A stretch of 64,000 bases of DNA from UBA1723 sp045629285 (lineage in GTDB: Bacteria > Bacteroidota > Bacteroidia > Bacteroidales > Paludibacteraceae): assembly GCA_045629285.1 (NCBI GenBank), contig JAZQQY010000015.1, positions 30,079 to 94,078 on the forward strand, given 5' to 3'. Both the position numbers and the translations under genes were made by a program. This document shows, piece after piece, positions 57,720-64,000 of the stretch. How positions within the stretch are numbered: position 1 is the stretch's first letter; the number at the start of each line of letters is the position of its first letter. Below the pieces are notes generated by a model. The model saw only the letters and a list, made by a program, of their open reading frames with translations, did not search any database and was not told where the DNA came from.

Positions 57720-58979
57720 ATGATCCACATCATCGCATCTCACAGCAGCAGATTAGAATACGTATGCCGACAGATTTTCAATCGTTGGCTTGGCGTTGAA
57801 TTTGACATTTGCAAGCAAAAAAATATCAGTGGCGACGCGAATGAAGCCATCATCAACTATTCAAATTCCACCATTGACAATGCTCTTAACATCACGCCAA
57901 ACGGTTTGATGCAGCAGTCTGGCATCGGTAATGTAGACACCCAATGGGACGGGGAGCATCTGTTCCCAACTGAATGTGAGTTTGGATTCGATATCTTTTC
58001 TGCAGTATTCTATCTTATTTCCCGATACGAAGAGTACAACTGTAACGAAGTAGACAAACACGGCAGATACAAGCCAGAAAGCAGCACTCTTTTTAAACAA
58101 GGACTACATCAGACTCCGGTTGTCGACAAATGGGTGGAGGAATTACGTGTTGCATTGAATAAGCAAACTGTCTGCATTCCTAAACATACACCAAAGAATC
58201 TTACGACTATTGATGTCGACAATGTCTACGCATATCGCAATAAAGGCATTATCAGACACCTTATAAGCACAGGAATGGATTTGGCCAAAGGAGAGACAAA
58301 AAGCGTCGCACAGCGTTGGAAAACGCTATTGCACATCAATGACGATCCGTTCTTCAACATTGAGGAAGTCAGCCAAAGTCTTGCAGACGAGAATCCTAAC
58401 AATGTGATATTCTTCCATTGCGGATGCTACGGAAAATTCGACAAGAAAACTGTAGTTCCTAGTTTAAGATATTGGAAAGCGAAACAAAGGATAGATAAAC
58501 AGATCGTCGTTGGACTACACATCTCCTACAGAGCAGCAACCAACGACACAGCACTTAGTCTGGAAAAACAGGCTCTTGAGAAATGTCTGGGCCGCCCCGT
58601 CACCAGATGTCGTTTCCACTACTTGAGATTTGCATTACCACAAGGCTACGAAAGATTGGAATCAATGGGATTCACTGACGACTATTCTTTGGCATACTCC
58701 AACGTCGCCGGATATAGAGCCGGAACAGGAAGAGATTTCGCATTCTATAACATTGAAAAAGAGGCAGAAACGAAACTTATAGTGCATCCGCTTATTGTGA
58801 TGGACAAAACGCTACGCTCAAACATGAACCTAAGTGTAGACGAGGCTTATAGATTCATAGATAAACTCAGACACGAGAGTAATGCCACTGGAGGCGACTT
58901 CACTACCCTATTCCACAACGAGAACATAGCTGATTGGAACGGATGGGGAGAATGGGGGGAAAGATTCTTCAAAAGATAA
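57720..58979 (+). CDS. DUF7033/polysaccharide-deacetylase-like protein
   Basis: A 419-residue protein without signal peptide. It contains the pattern typical of Bacteroidota DUF7033 proteins with a polysaccharide deacetylase-like barrel: EFGFDIFSAVFYLISRYEEYN, LTTIDVDNVYAYRNKG, VVGLHISYRAATN and the run beginning RFHYLRFALPQGYERL and ending DFAFYNI. D-V-D and H at the barrel ends could bind a metal. It may act in glycan or lipid modification. Starts 12 bp after radC and is the last gene of this plus-strand run. Confidence 0.8.
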   Translation: MIHIIASHSSRLEYVCRQIFNRWLGVEFDICKQKNISGDANEAIINYSNSTIDNALNITPNGLMQQSGIGNVDTQWDGEHLFPTECEFGFDIFSAVFYLISRYEEYNCNEVDKHGRYKPESSTLFKQGLHQTPVVDKWVEELRVALNKQTVCIPKHTPKNLTTIDVDNVYAYRNKGIIRHLISTGMDLAKGETKSVAQRWKTLLHINDDPFFNIEEVSQSLADENPNNVIFFHCGCYGKFDKKTVVPSLRYWKAKQRIDKQIVVGLHISYRAATNDTALSLEKQALEKCLGRPVTRCRFHYLRFALPQGYERLESMGFTDDYSLAYSNVAGYRAGTGRDFAFYNIEKEAETKLIVHPLIVMDKTLRSNMNLSVDEAYRFIDKLRHESNATGGDFTTLFHNENIADWNGWGEWGERFFKR

Positions 58980-58984
58980 TCGTC

Positions 58985-59380
58985 TCACGATAATACGCTT
59001 TTGATATCACGCGTTGTCTTAAATGCAAACAAAATGAGCGGGAATATCACTATTATCGACCCGTATAATAATCCATCGACAAGATTTGAAATCAAGGCAT
59101 TTGTAGCAAACAACCCCTCACCCACACAAACGACAATCAAGGGTTGTTTTGAAACAAGCGCATAAACCGCTTTCATGTTCTTACTCGTCTGCATCACTAT
59201 AAACCCCAACAAAGCAGAGATCGAAGTTGCGGCCAACAATGTCAACATATAAAAGCCGTCAGATACCAGCATTGGTATTTTTCCCAGCGTCGACATATAA
59301 TAAACAATGCATGCCACCACTACAGCAAGTGAAGTATATACGATAAGAAAAGGCAATATATATTTCTTGAATACTTTCAT
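58985..59380 (-). CDS. Small integral membrane protein, function unknown
   Basis: A 131-residue protein with four predicted membrane helices (about 8-29, 40-63, 76-98, 102-122) and short charged ends (MKVFKKY, KTTRDIKSVLS). No recognised motifs. It lies convergent to the DUF7033 gene with only 5 bp between them. It is downstream of yggS, separated from it by a terminator. Confidence 0.65.
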   Translation of the reverse strand: MKVFKKYILPFLIVYTSLAVVVACIVYYMSTLGKIPMLVSDGFYMLTLLAATSISALLGFIVMQTSKNMKAVYALVSKQPLIVVCVGEGLFATNALISNLVDGLLYGSIIVIFPLILFAFKTTRDIKSVLS

Positions 59381-59394
59381 AAATATATAAAAAA

Positions 59395-59415
59395 GCGACG
59401 AGCATCGCCCGTCGC
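59395..59415 (-). terminator. Terminator of the DUF4494-yggS unit
   Basis: GCGACGGGC (59415-59407, minus strand) pairs with GCTCGTCGC (59403-59395), one G-U, and is followed by TTTTTT. The wobble pair would be an A-C mismatch on the other strand. Confidence 0.85.
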
Positions 59416-59437
59416 CATATTAGTTTTTTTGATTAAC

Positions 59438-60103
59438 TCAATTGTATACGCGGTTACCAAAAATAAAGCTTCCGACACGAACAAGAGTACTTCCAAGCAA
59501 AGTGGCAATTTCATAGTCGCCGCTCATACCCATAGACAACTCTGTAAACTTCGGTGCAAATGTCAATTGAGCGGAATGATAGAACGACGAAAGTTGTTCA
59601 AACTCGTGAGTGATCTGCTCTCTGTCGTCTGTAGCTGTAGCCATACCCATCAATCCAACGACCTCCACATTCTCATATTTAGCCAAAGCATCAGTGTCGT
59701 AAAGAGCTTTAACATCATTGAAAGAGAAACCATATTTTGTCTCCTCTTCGGCGATATGCACCTCAAGCAAACACTTCACTACTCTGCCGACTTTCTTCGC
59801 CTGCTTATCGATTTCAGCAAGCAGATGTTCGCTATCCACACTGTGAATCAACTCAACAAACGGCACGATATATTTAACCTTATTGGTCTGCAAATGACCG
59901 ATAAAATGCCACTTGATATCCTTTGGCAACGCCTCATACTTACCAACCAACTCCTGTGCATGGCTCTCTGCAAACAAACGCTGACCAGCAGTGTCGTATG
60001 CCTCCTGAATAGCCTCTTTCGGATGGTATTTTGATACAGCAAGAAGCTCAGTGCCTGGCTTCAATTTAGACTTTACCTCGTCGATTCTATCTTTGATTGC
60101 CAT
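59438..60103 (-). CDS. yggS: YggS-family pyridoxal phosphate homeostasis protein
   Basis: A 221-residue single-domain alanine-racemase-like barrel. It binds PLP through the Lys in LLAVSKYHPKEAI and has HFIGHLQTNKVKYIVP and LSMGMSGDYEIA(TL)LGSTLVRVG. The family buffers intracellular PLP and affects amino acid metabolism. Downstream of the DUF4494 gene by 22 bp on the same strand, a pairing I know from other Bacteroidales. Confidence 0.95.
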   Translation of the reverse strand: MAIKDRIDEVKSKLKPGTELLAVSKYHPKEAIQEAYDTAGQRLFAESHAQELVGKYEALPKDIKWHFIGHLQTNKVKYIVPFVELIHSVDSEHLLAEIDKQAKKVGRVVKCLLEVHIAEEETKYGFSFNDVKALYDTDALAKYENVEVVGLMGMATATDDREQITHEFEQLSSFYHSAQLTFAPKFTELSMGMSGDYEIATLLGSTLVRVGSFIFGNRVYN

Positions 60104-60125
60104 AGTTAACTATAATTCAAAAATC

Positions 60126-60614
60126 CTATCCCAACAAATCAGCATCCGTGCCTTCCTTAGGAAGATGAGTCAAATCAGCATCGCTGTTCTCGTCCATTGT
60201 ATAAGGGAAAATGTCAAGGATCTGAGTCTCAGTAATGCTCACGATCTCATAATCCGACACTGAATCCTTCATATTCTCAATCAAGTGATCTGCTGCATTC
60301 ATCAAATCGTTACCAATAACCAAGATATTGGAAATTGCACGATGTTCCTTTGCGCTAACCTCGTCGATTGTAACGAATGCAACCTTAAACTTATACCATC
60401 TGTCGCCCTCGTCGTTAGGGAAAATTTCATTGATCGGAGACTTCTTGATACTTGCCACTGTGAACTCGCCAAATGGAGCCACCTCACGGCTAATTCTATC
60501 CTCCGCCTCAGAAAAGTTCAACGCCTCAACAAGATAAACTTCCGCAGCTCTTGTACTCTTACCATTTTCGTCATCCTTACGATAGACGACTTTACACTCA
60601 AACCAAATATTCAT
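60126..60614 (-). CDS. DUF4494 protein
   Basis: A 162-residue cytoplasmic protein beginning MNIWFECKVVYRKDDENGKS with EVYLVEALNFSEAEDRI and RWYKFKVAFVTIDEVSAKEHRAISNILV, the DUF4494 pattern. The family is restricted to Bacteroidota and regularly lies beside yggS, but its function is unknown. The acidic C-terminus is variable. Confidence 0.9.
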   Translation of the reverse strand: MNIWFECKVVYRKDDENGKSTRAAEVYLVEALNFSEAEDRISREVAPFGEFTVASIKKSPINEIFPNDEGDRWYKFKVAFVTIDEVSAKEHRAISNILVIGNDLMNAADHLIENMKDSVSDYEIVSITETQILDIFPYTMDENSDADLTHLPKEGTDADLLG

Positions 60615-60638
60615 GTTTCAATAATTTATAAGTCCTGT

Positions 60639-62009
60639 TTATTCTGCAAGTCTGAATCCGAATGTGTACTTGTCCGTTGGAGAACATGCACGACGGTAAG
60701 CCACCCCACAACGAGACTTCTCATGGAAGTACCCGCTTCCCTTCATCACCTTACGACCTTCAATAAGTTTATTCTTTATTTTGTCTCCTTCATCAATCTT
60801 ATAAAGAGAGAATGAATCAGTGTTAGCATAGTAGAAATCCTTCTTTACCTGAGGCTCTAGATATTTGAAATCATCAGAGCACCACTCCGACACATTTCCT
60901 GTCATATCATAGATTCCTAGTTCATTCGCTTTTTTTGTCCCGACGGGATGAGGCTTAGCATTGGCATTGTCGCGACACCAACCAACCTCATTTAGGTCGT
61001 TAGAACCTGCAAACTCAAAATTCTTGGACATCACACCTCCTCTGGCAGCAAACTCCCACTCTGCTTCTTTAGGAAGACGGTAGTGACGGCCAGTAAGTTC
61101 GTTAAGTCTCTTAATGAAACTTTGAGCATCGTTGTAAGAGACATTGTACACAGGAAGGTTATCGCCTTTGATTGGACTTGGGTTCGACGGCATAACCATA
61201 TTCCACTGAGCCTGAGTCACTTCATATTTTGCAATCTTGAAAGAATCCACAGTAGCCTCAACCTCACGTTTTTCACCCATCTTGAAAGTACCGCCGGCCA
61301 CAGATATCATTCCAAAATCAATCTCCATCTTAGGTCTTTCTGTAAATACAGGAGCTACTTCAGATGTTGTTGTGTTGAAAGTAGAAGTCTGTACCTCAAC
61401 ATCTTCATCGTATGCTGCCACCATACACACAGCGTCATTGATATTACCCGCTGCCATCTTTGCAGCACCTAATTCAGGCAACGCCTTCAATGTGCGGACA
61501 ATGTTGTATTCGCCAAGATTATTCTTAGATACATACCCAACCAGCAAGCCCTTAGAATTCAATACTGGAGAACACTCGGCACCAGTCTCAATAGCCTTGT
61601 CCAACATGAACATCCTGCCAAGCATCTGCATCTTGGTCTTTGTCGTATATGTACTTGTCTTGAACTTTGTGATCAACGGATACGAAACGACAGAAACGCT
61701 ATCAGACTTGACAGTTCCGGAAAAAACCTCGTATGGAAGCGTCTCTACACTCTTGTCGACCTGAATGACAGCTATATCATTCTGAAGATCTACACGGACA
61801 ACCTTCGCCTTGTATGCCAATGAGAATGACTTCTCCAATCCATAAACGACAAGGGATTTGGCATTATTTACCAACGCGTAGTCAGTCACAATCTTACCGT
61901 CGTTACTAATCAAAAAACCAGTGCTACTACCAACAACATCAGCAAAGGATGCACTGACAAATGCAACCAACGCTAGTATAACACACAGTATATTTCTCAT
62001 TATATTCAT
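60639..62009 (-). CDS. Degenerate trypsin-like domain fused to an FGE-sulfatase (SUMF1) domain
   Basis: A 456-residue secreted protein (signal about 1-23). Residues about 25-200 form a trypsin/HtrA-like fold (SSTGFLISNDGKIVTDYALV...DLQNDIAVIQVD...GAECSPVLNSKGLLVGYVS). The catalytic His (here Ala in TDYALV) and Ser (Glu in GAECSP) are replaced, so it is a pseudo-protease. Residues about 230-456 are a SUMF1/formylglycine-generating-type domain (FKMGEKREVEATVDSFKIAKYEVTQAQW, RLPKEAEWEFAARGG, MTGNVSEWCSDDF, RCGVAYRRACSP). Only one of the two FGE active-site Cys is matched, so a binding role is more likely. The adjacent lipoprotein gene starts 2 bp upstream. Confidence 0.85.
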   Translation of the reverse strand: MNIMRNILCVILALVAFVSASFADVVGSSTGFLISNDGKIVTDYALVNNAKSLVVYGLEKSFSLAYKAKVVRVDLQNDIAVIQVDKSVETLPYEVFSGTVKSDSVSVVSYPLITKFKTSTYTTKTKMQMLGRMFMLDKAIETGAECSPVLNSKGLLVGYVSKNNLGEYNIVRTLKALPELGAAKMAAGNINDAVCMVAAYDEDVEVQTSTFNTTTSEVAPVFTERPKMEIDFGMISVAGGTFKMGEKREVEATVDSFKIAKYEVTQAQWNMVMPSNPSPIKGDNLPVYNVSYNDAQSFIKRLNELTGRHYRLPKEAEWEFAARGGVMSKNFEFAGSNDLNEVGWCRDNANAKPHPVGTKKANELGIYDMTGNVSEWCSDDFKYLEPQVKKDFYYANTDSFSLYKIDEGDKIKNKLIEGRKVMKGSGYFHEKSRCGVAYRRACSPTDKYTFGFRLAE

Positions 62010-62010
62010 C

Positions 62011-62502
62011 TTATTCGCTTGTTACAATACAAATTTCAAGTTTCTTGGGTTCATGGTTAATCTCAACAATATCCTTCTTACGCAATCGCAACAATTTATA
62101 GACATCTGTTTCACTTTTCACAAGTTTACCATTTACGGAGATGTTTACAAAATCAGCCGATTTCAAGGAATCCATCAAAGTATTCGCCACATATAAAAAA
62201 CCATCTTTCGCCTCTCTCGTGCGCATTACACGTCGACTTTCACAAATACCGTCATCACCAACTTCACGATGATATTCAATCTCACGAAACTTCGCATGTT
62301 TGCGATAATAAGAAGAGACTGGCTTTGGCATTTTGCTTACTGCAAAATCGTCATAATAGTCTCCTTTGTTCACTACCGTGCGGCAATTCGTTTGATTATA
62401 AGGAATGTACGAACTGACTTTTGGGCTACACGACAACAACATTGCCGGCATCCCAAGCATCAAAGAATATCGTTTCAACCTAGAAATCATCTTCTTACCC
62501 AA
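62011..62502 (-). CDS. Small lipoprotein, partner of the pseudo-protease gene
   Basis: A 163-residue lipoprotein with signal and lipobox MLLSC (Cys about 25); an alternative Met at codon 5 is possible. The mature part (SPKVSSYIPYNQTNCRTVVNKGDYY...) ends with a PDZ- or plug-like region (DFVNISVNGKLVKSETDVYKLLRLRKKDIVEINHE), in which the V-N-G-x...L...I pattern resembles a minimal TonB-plug or PDZ motif. One base lies between its stop and the pseudo-protease ATG, so the two are made together and may interact. Confidence 0.72.
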   Translation of the reverse strand: MGKKMISRLKRYSLMLGMPAMLLSCSPKVSSYIPYNQTNCRTVVNKGDYYDDFAVSKMPKPVSSYYRKHAKFREIEYHREVGDDGICESRRVMRTREAKDGFLYVANTLMDSLKSADFVNISVNGKLVKSETDVYKLLRLRKKDIVEINHEPKKLEICIVTSE

Positions 62503-62572
62503 TTACAATACAAAGGTACGAATTTTTCTAATATGGAAGGAGAAAACTTATTAACAAGGGATTTAAAACAAA

Positions 62573-62600
62573 TGAGGCTCAGCCCAAAAGCCAAGCCTCA
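62573..62600 (-). terminator. Terminator of the gmd-fcl unit
   Basis: The minus strand TGAGGCTTGGC (62600-62590) pairs with GCTGAGCCTCA (62583-62573), including two wobble pairs, followed by a T-rich stretch. It lies 47 bp after the fcl stop. Confidence 0.6.
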
Positions 62601-62647
62601 TCTTATCATTAAATTTCAATATCTCAAAAAACATTATGCCTGAACCA

Positions 62648-63817
62648 TCAAGCCAAACTTTCCTGATACCAGTCAAACAACTTCTGGACACCCTCTTCGA
62701 TCTCAATCTTATGATGCCAACCAAGGGAATGAAGCTTTGAAACGTCGATCAACTTACGCATTGTGCCGTCTGGCTTAGACGAGTCAAAGAAGACTTCGCC
62801 CTTGAAGTCGACTGTCTTCACGATAAGCTGTGAAAGTTCCTTGATTGTAAGTTCCTTTCCCGTGCCGACGTTGATGTGGCAGTTGCGGATTTCACCAAGA
62901 GACGGGATCGCTCCACCACGGCCTGCGTTTGTGTTTCTGTCTGTTGTTCCGCTTACACTTGCACCCATCTGAGCAGAAGAGTACTGCTTGATACCGATGA
63001 TGTCGCTGAAGTCAACATTCAAAAGCACATGAACGGATGCATCGGCCATTTCCTCGCTCCACAAGAACTCGCGAAGCGGTGCGCCTGTTCCCCAAAGAGT
63101 GACTTTGTTTGTCTCGATACCATATTTTGCAAGGACAGTCTTGATCGCATCTTCGGAAGCTGAACCGTCGACCTTTTCAACCGGACGTTTATTCATATCC
63201 GTACGGATAGCATCCCAGTTGCCGTCGTTAAGAAGCTTTGCAAGATAGATCTTACGCATCATCGCCGGCATCACATGGCTGTTCTCCAAATGGAAATTGT
63301 CATTCGGGCCATACAAGTTTGTAGGCATCACAGCAATGTAGTTTGTGCCGTACTGAAGGTTGTAGCTCTCGCACATCTTCAAACCGGCGATCTTTGCAAT
63401 TGCATACTCCTCGTTCGTATACTCAAGCGGAGAAGTAAGCAGGCAATCCTCCTTCATCGGCTGAGGCGCATTCTTCGGATAGATGCAAGTAGAGCCCAAG
63501 AAAAGAAGTTTCTGCACACCATGCTTGTAAGCCTCTCCAATCACGTTGCACTGGATTTTCATGTTCTCCATGATGAAATCAGCACGGTAAAGAGAATTCG
63601 CCATGATACCGCCGACATGAGCAGCAGCAAGGACAACAGCATCCGGCTTCTCATCGTCGAAAAACTTCTTCACTGCATATTGGTCGGTCAAATCCAACTC
63701 TTTGTGGCCACGACCTACAAGGTTGTTGTAGCCGCGAGACTTTAGATTGTTCCAGATTGCCGATCCGACAAGTCCATGATGACCGGCAACGAATATTTTA
63801 GCACTTTTATCCAACAT
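62648..63817 (-). CDS. fcl: GDP-L-fucose synthase
   Basis: A 389-residue SDR enzyme: FVAGHHGLVGSAIW is the GxxGxxG NADPH site, and the catalytic Tyr-Lys lies in EEYAIAKIAGLKMCESYN. It has the conserved LGSTCIYPKNAPQPMKEDCLLTSPLEYTNE. The enzyme epimerises and reduces GDP-4-keto-6-deoxymannose to GDP-L-fucose. It is longer than the 321-residue E. coli protein owing to an insert (KRPVEKVDGSASEDAIKTVLAKYG and beyond) seen in Bacteroidales. Just downstream (18 bp) of gmd, the preceding pathway step. Confidence 0.96.
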   Translation of the reverse strand: MLDKSAKIFVAGHHGLVGSAIWNNLKSRGYNNLVGRGHKELDLTDQYAVKKFFDDEKPDAVVLAAAHVGGIMANSLYRADFIMENMKIQCNVIGEAYKHGVQKLLFLGSTCIYPKNAPQPMKEDCLLTSPLEYTNEEYAIAKIAGLKMCESYNLQYGTNYIAVMPTNLYGPNDNFHLENSHVMPAMMRKIYLAKLLNDGNWDAIRTDMNKRPVEKVDGSASEDAIKTVLAKYGIETNKVTLWGTGAPLREFLWSEEMADASVHVLLNVDFSDIIGIKQYSSAQMGASVSGTTDRNTNAGRGGAIPSLGEIRNCHINVGTGKELTIKELSQLIVKTVDFKGEVFFDSSKPDGTMRKLIDVSKLHSLGWHHKIEIEEGVQKLFDWYQESLA

Positions 63818-63835
63818 AGTATTTCAGCTATCAGC

Positions 63836-64000
63836 TTATTTTACAACTCCTTTCTCCAAGTATGCCGCCAAGTTTGTTCTGACTCTCTCAGACTCTCTTT
63901 CTACAGCGACCTTAGCCATATCGTGCTCGACCATGATCTTTACAAGCTCCTCGAAAGAAGTCTTAGATGGATTCCAGCCTAGACGAGCCTTGGCCTTAGT
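63836..64000 (-). CDS. gmd: GDP-mannose 4,6-dehydratase, C-terminal fragment
   Basis: The last 54 codons (stop TAA at 63838-63836) read KAKARLGWNPSKTSFEELVKIMVEHD, the typical Gmd C-terminus (R-L-G-W-x-P...F-x-E-L-V-x-x-M-V-x-x-D). The gene continues beyond the right edge. Gmd makes GDP-4-keto-6-deoxy-D-mannose, the substrate of the downstream fcl product. The pair supplies GDP-L-fucose for capsule or protein O-glycosylation in Bacteroidales. Confidence 0.93.
   Translation of the reverse strand, partial: TKAKARLGWNPSKTSFEELVKIMVEHDMAKVAVERESERVRTNLAAYLEKGVVK

Noticed and set aside
1..64000. tRNA, rRNA, CRISPR arrays, insertion sequences, prophage or toxin-antitoxin genes
   Set aside because: I looked for cloverleaf-like sequences, regular repeats with spacers, transposase motifs and phage genes on both strands and saw none that I could support.

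Overview
This window looks like a chromosomal segment of a member of the Bacteroidales (phylum Bacteroidota). The evidence is the gene families (T9SS-type C-terminal sorting domain, BACON and CotH/lamin-tail surface proteins, TonB-dependent receptor with a carboxypeptidase-like N-domain, OmpA with thrombospondin-type-3 repeats, DUF4295, DUF4494 and DUF7033 families, Rho with a large N-terminal insert), the near absence of Shine-Dalgarno sequences, and promoters that repeatedly fit the Bacteroides consensus TTTG-N19-21-TAnnTTTG. No rRNA, tRNA, CRISPR array, prophage or insertion sequence was recognised. Genes are densely packed in short operons separated by clear hairpin terminators.

Layout. 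1-318: start of a histidine operon (hisG, minus strand) with a complete attenuator: promoter, a 29-residue His-rich leader peptide, mutually exclusive hairpins and a terminator. 348-8601: minus-strand envelope genes (CotH/LTD surface protein, MerR regulator, OmpA, patatin phospholipase). 8812-10428: a LytTR regulator with an apparent frameshift, a ladder of 20-bp-spaced direct repeats, and a small BACON lipoprotein. 10580-18354: an RND efflux operon (TetR, TolC, adaptor, pump, PII-like protein) followed by an AraC regulator. 18462-23348: PagL-like barrel, CinA, the rpmB-rpmG-DUF4295 ribosomal operon with a structured leader, greA-HIT, and a TolB-like propeller. 23420-34780: SseB-like protein, a phosphodiesterase-like protein, AmtB, a decayed secreted-protein gene, a degenerate rhodanese lipoprotein, Mrp, Ddl, a lipoprotein, a methyltransferase and a TonB-dependent receptor. 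35021-41263: coiled-coil lipoprotein, RsmI, PrmC-RecX-CPBP protease and a clostripain-like peptidase. 41319-43605: rho with a 240-nt leader carrying a 29-codon upstream ORF, then a 2[4Fe-4S] ferredoxin. 43736-51369: AraC, lipoprotein, YraN, a His-rich exported protein, a Dna2-like nuclease-helicase and a PrsW protease. 51370-58979: a tightly packed plus-strand run (U32 peptidase, Ig-like lipoprotein, WbqC, acyltransferase, RadC, DUF7033). 58985-64000: minus strand, with YggS-DUF4494, a pseudo-protease/FGE-like fusion with a partner lipoprotein, and the GDP-L-fucose pair gmd-fcl.

The most interesting signals are regulatory and too small for ordinary gene calling: the his attenuator, the rho upstream ORF, the LytTR repeat ladder, and the rpmB leader fold. 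Structural calls were made by reading base pairs by eye; homology calls come from recognised motifs, not database searches.
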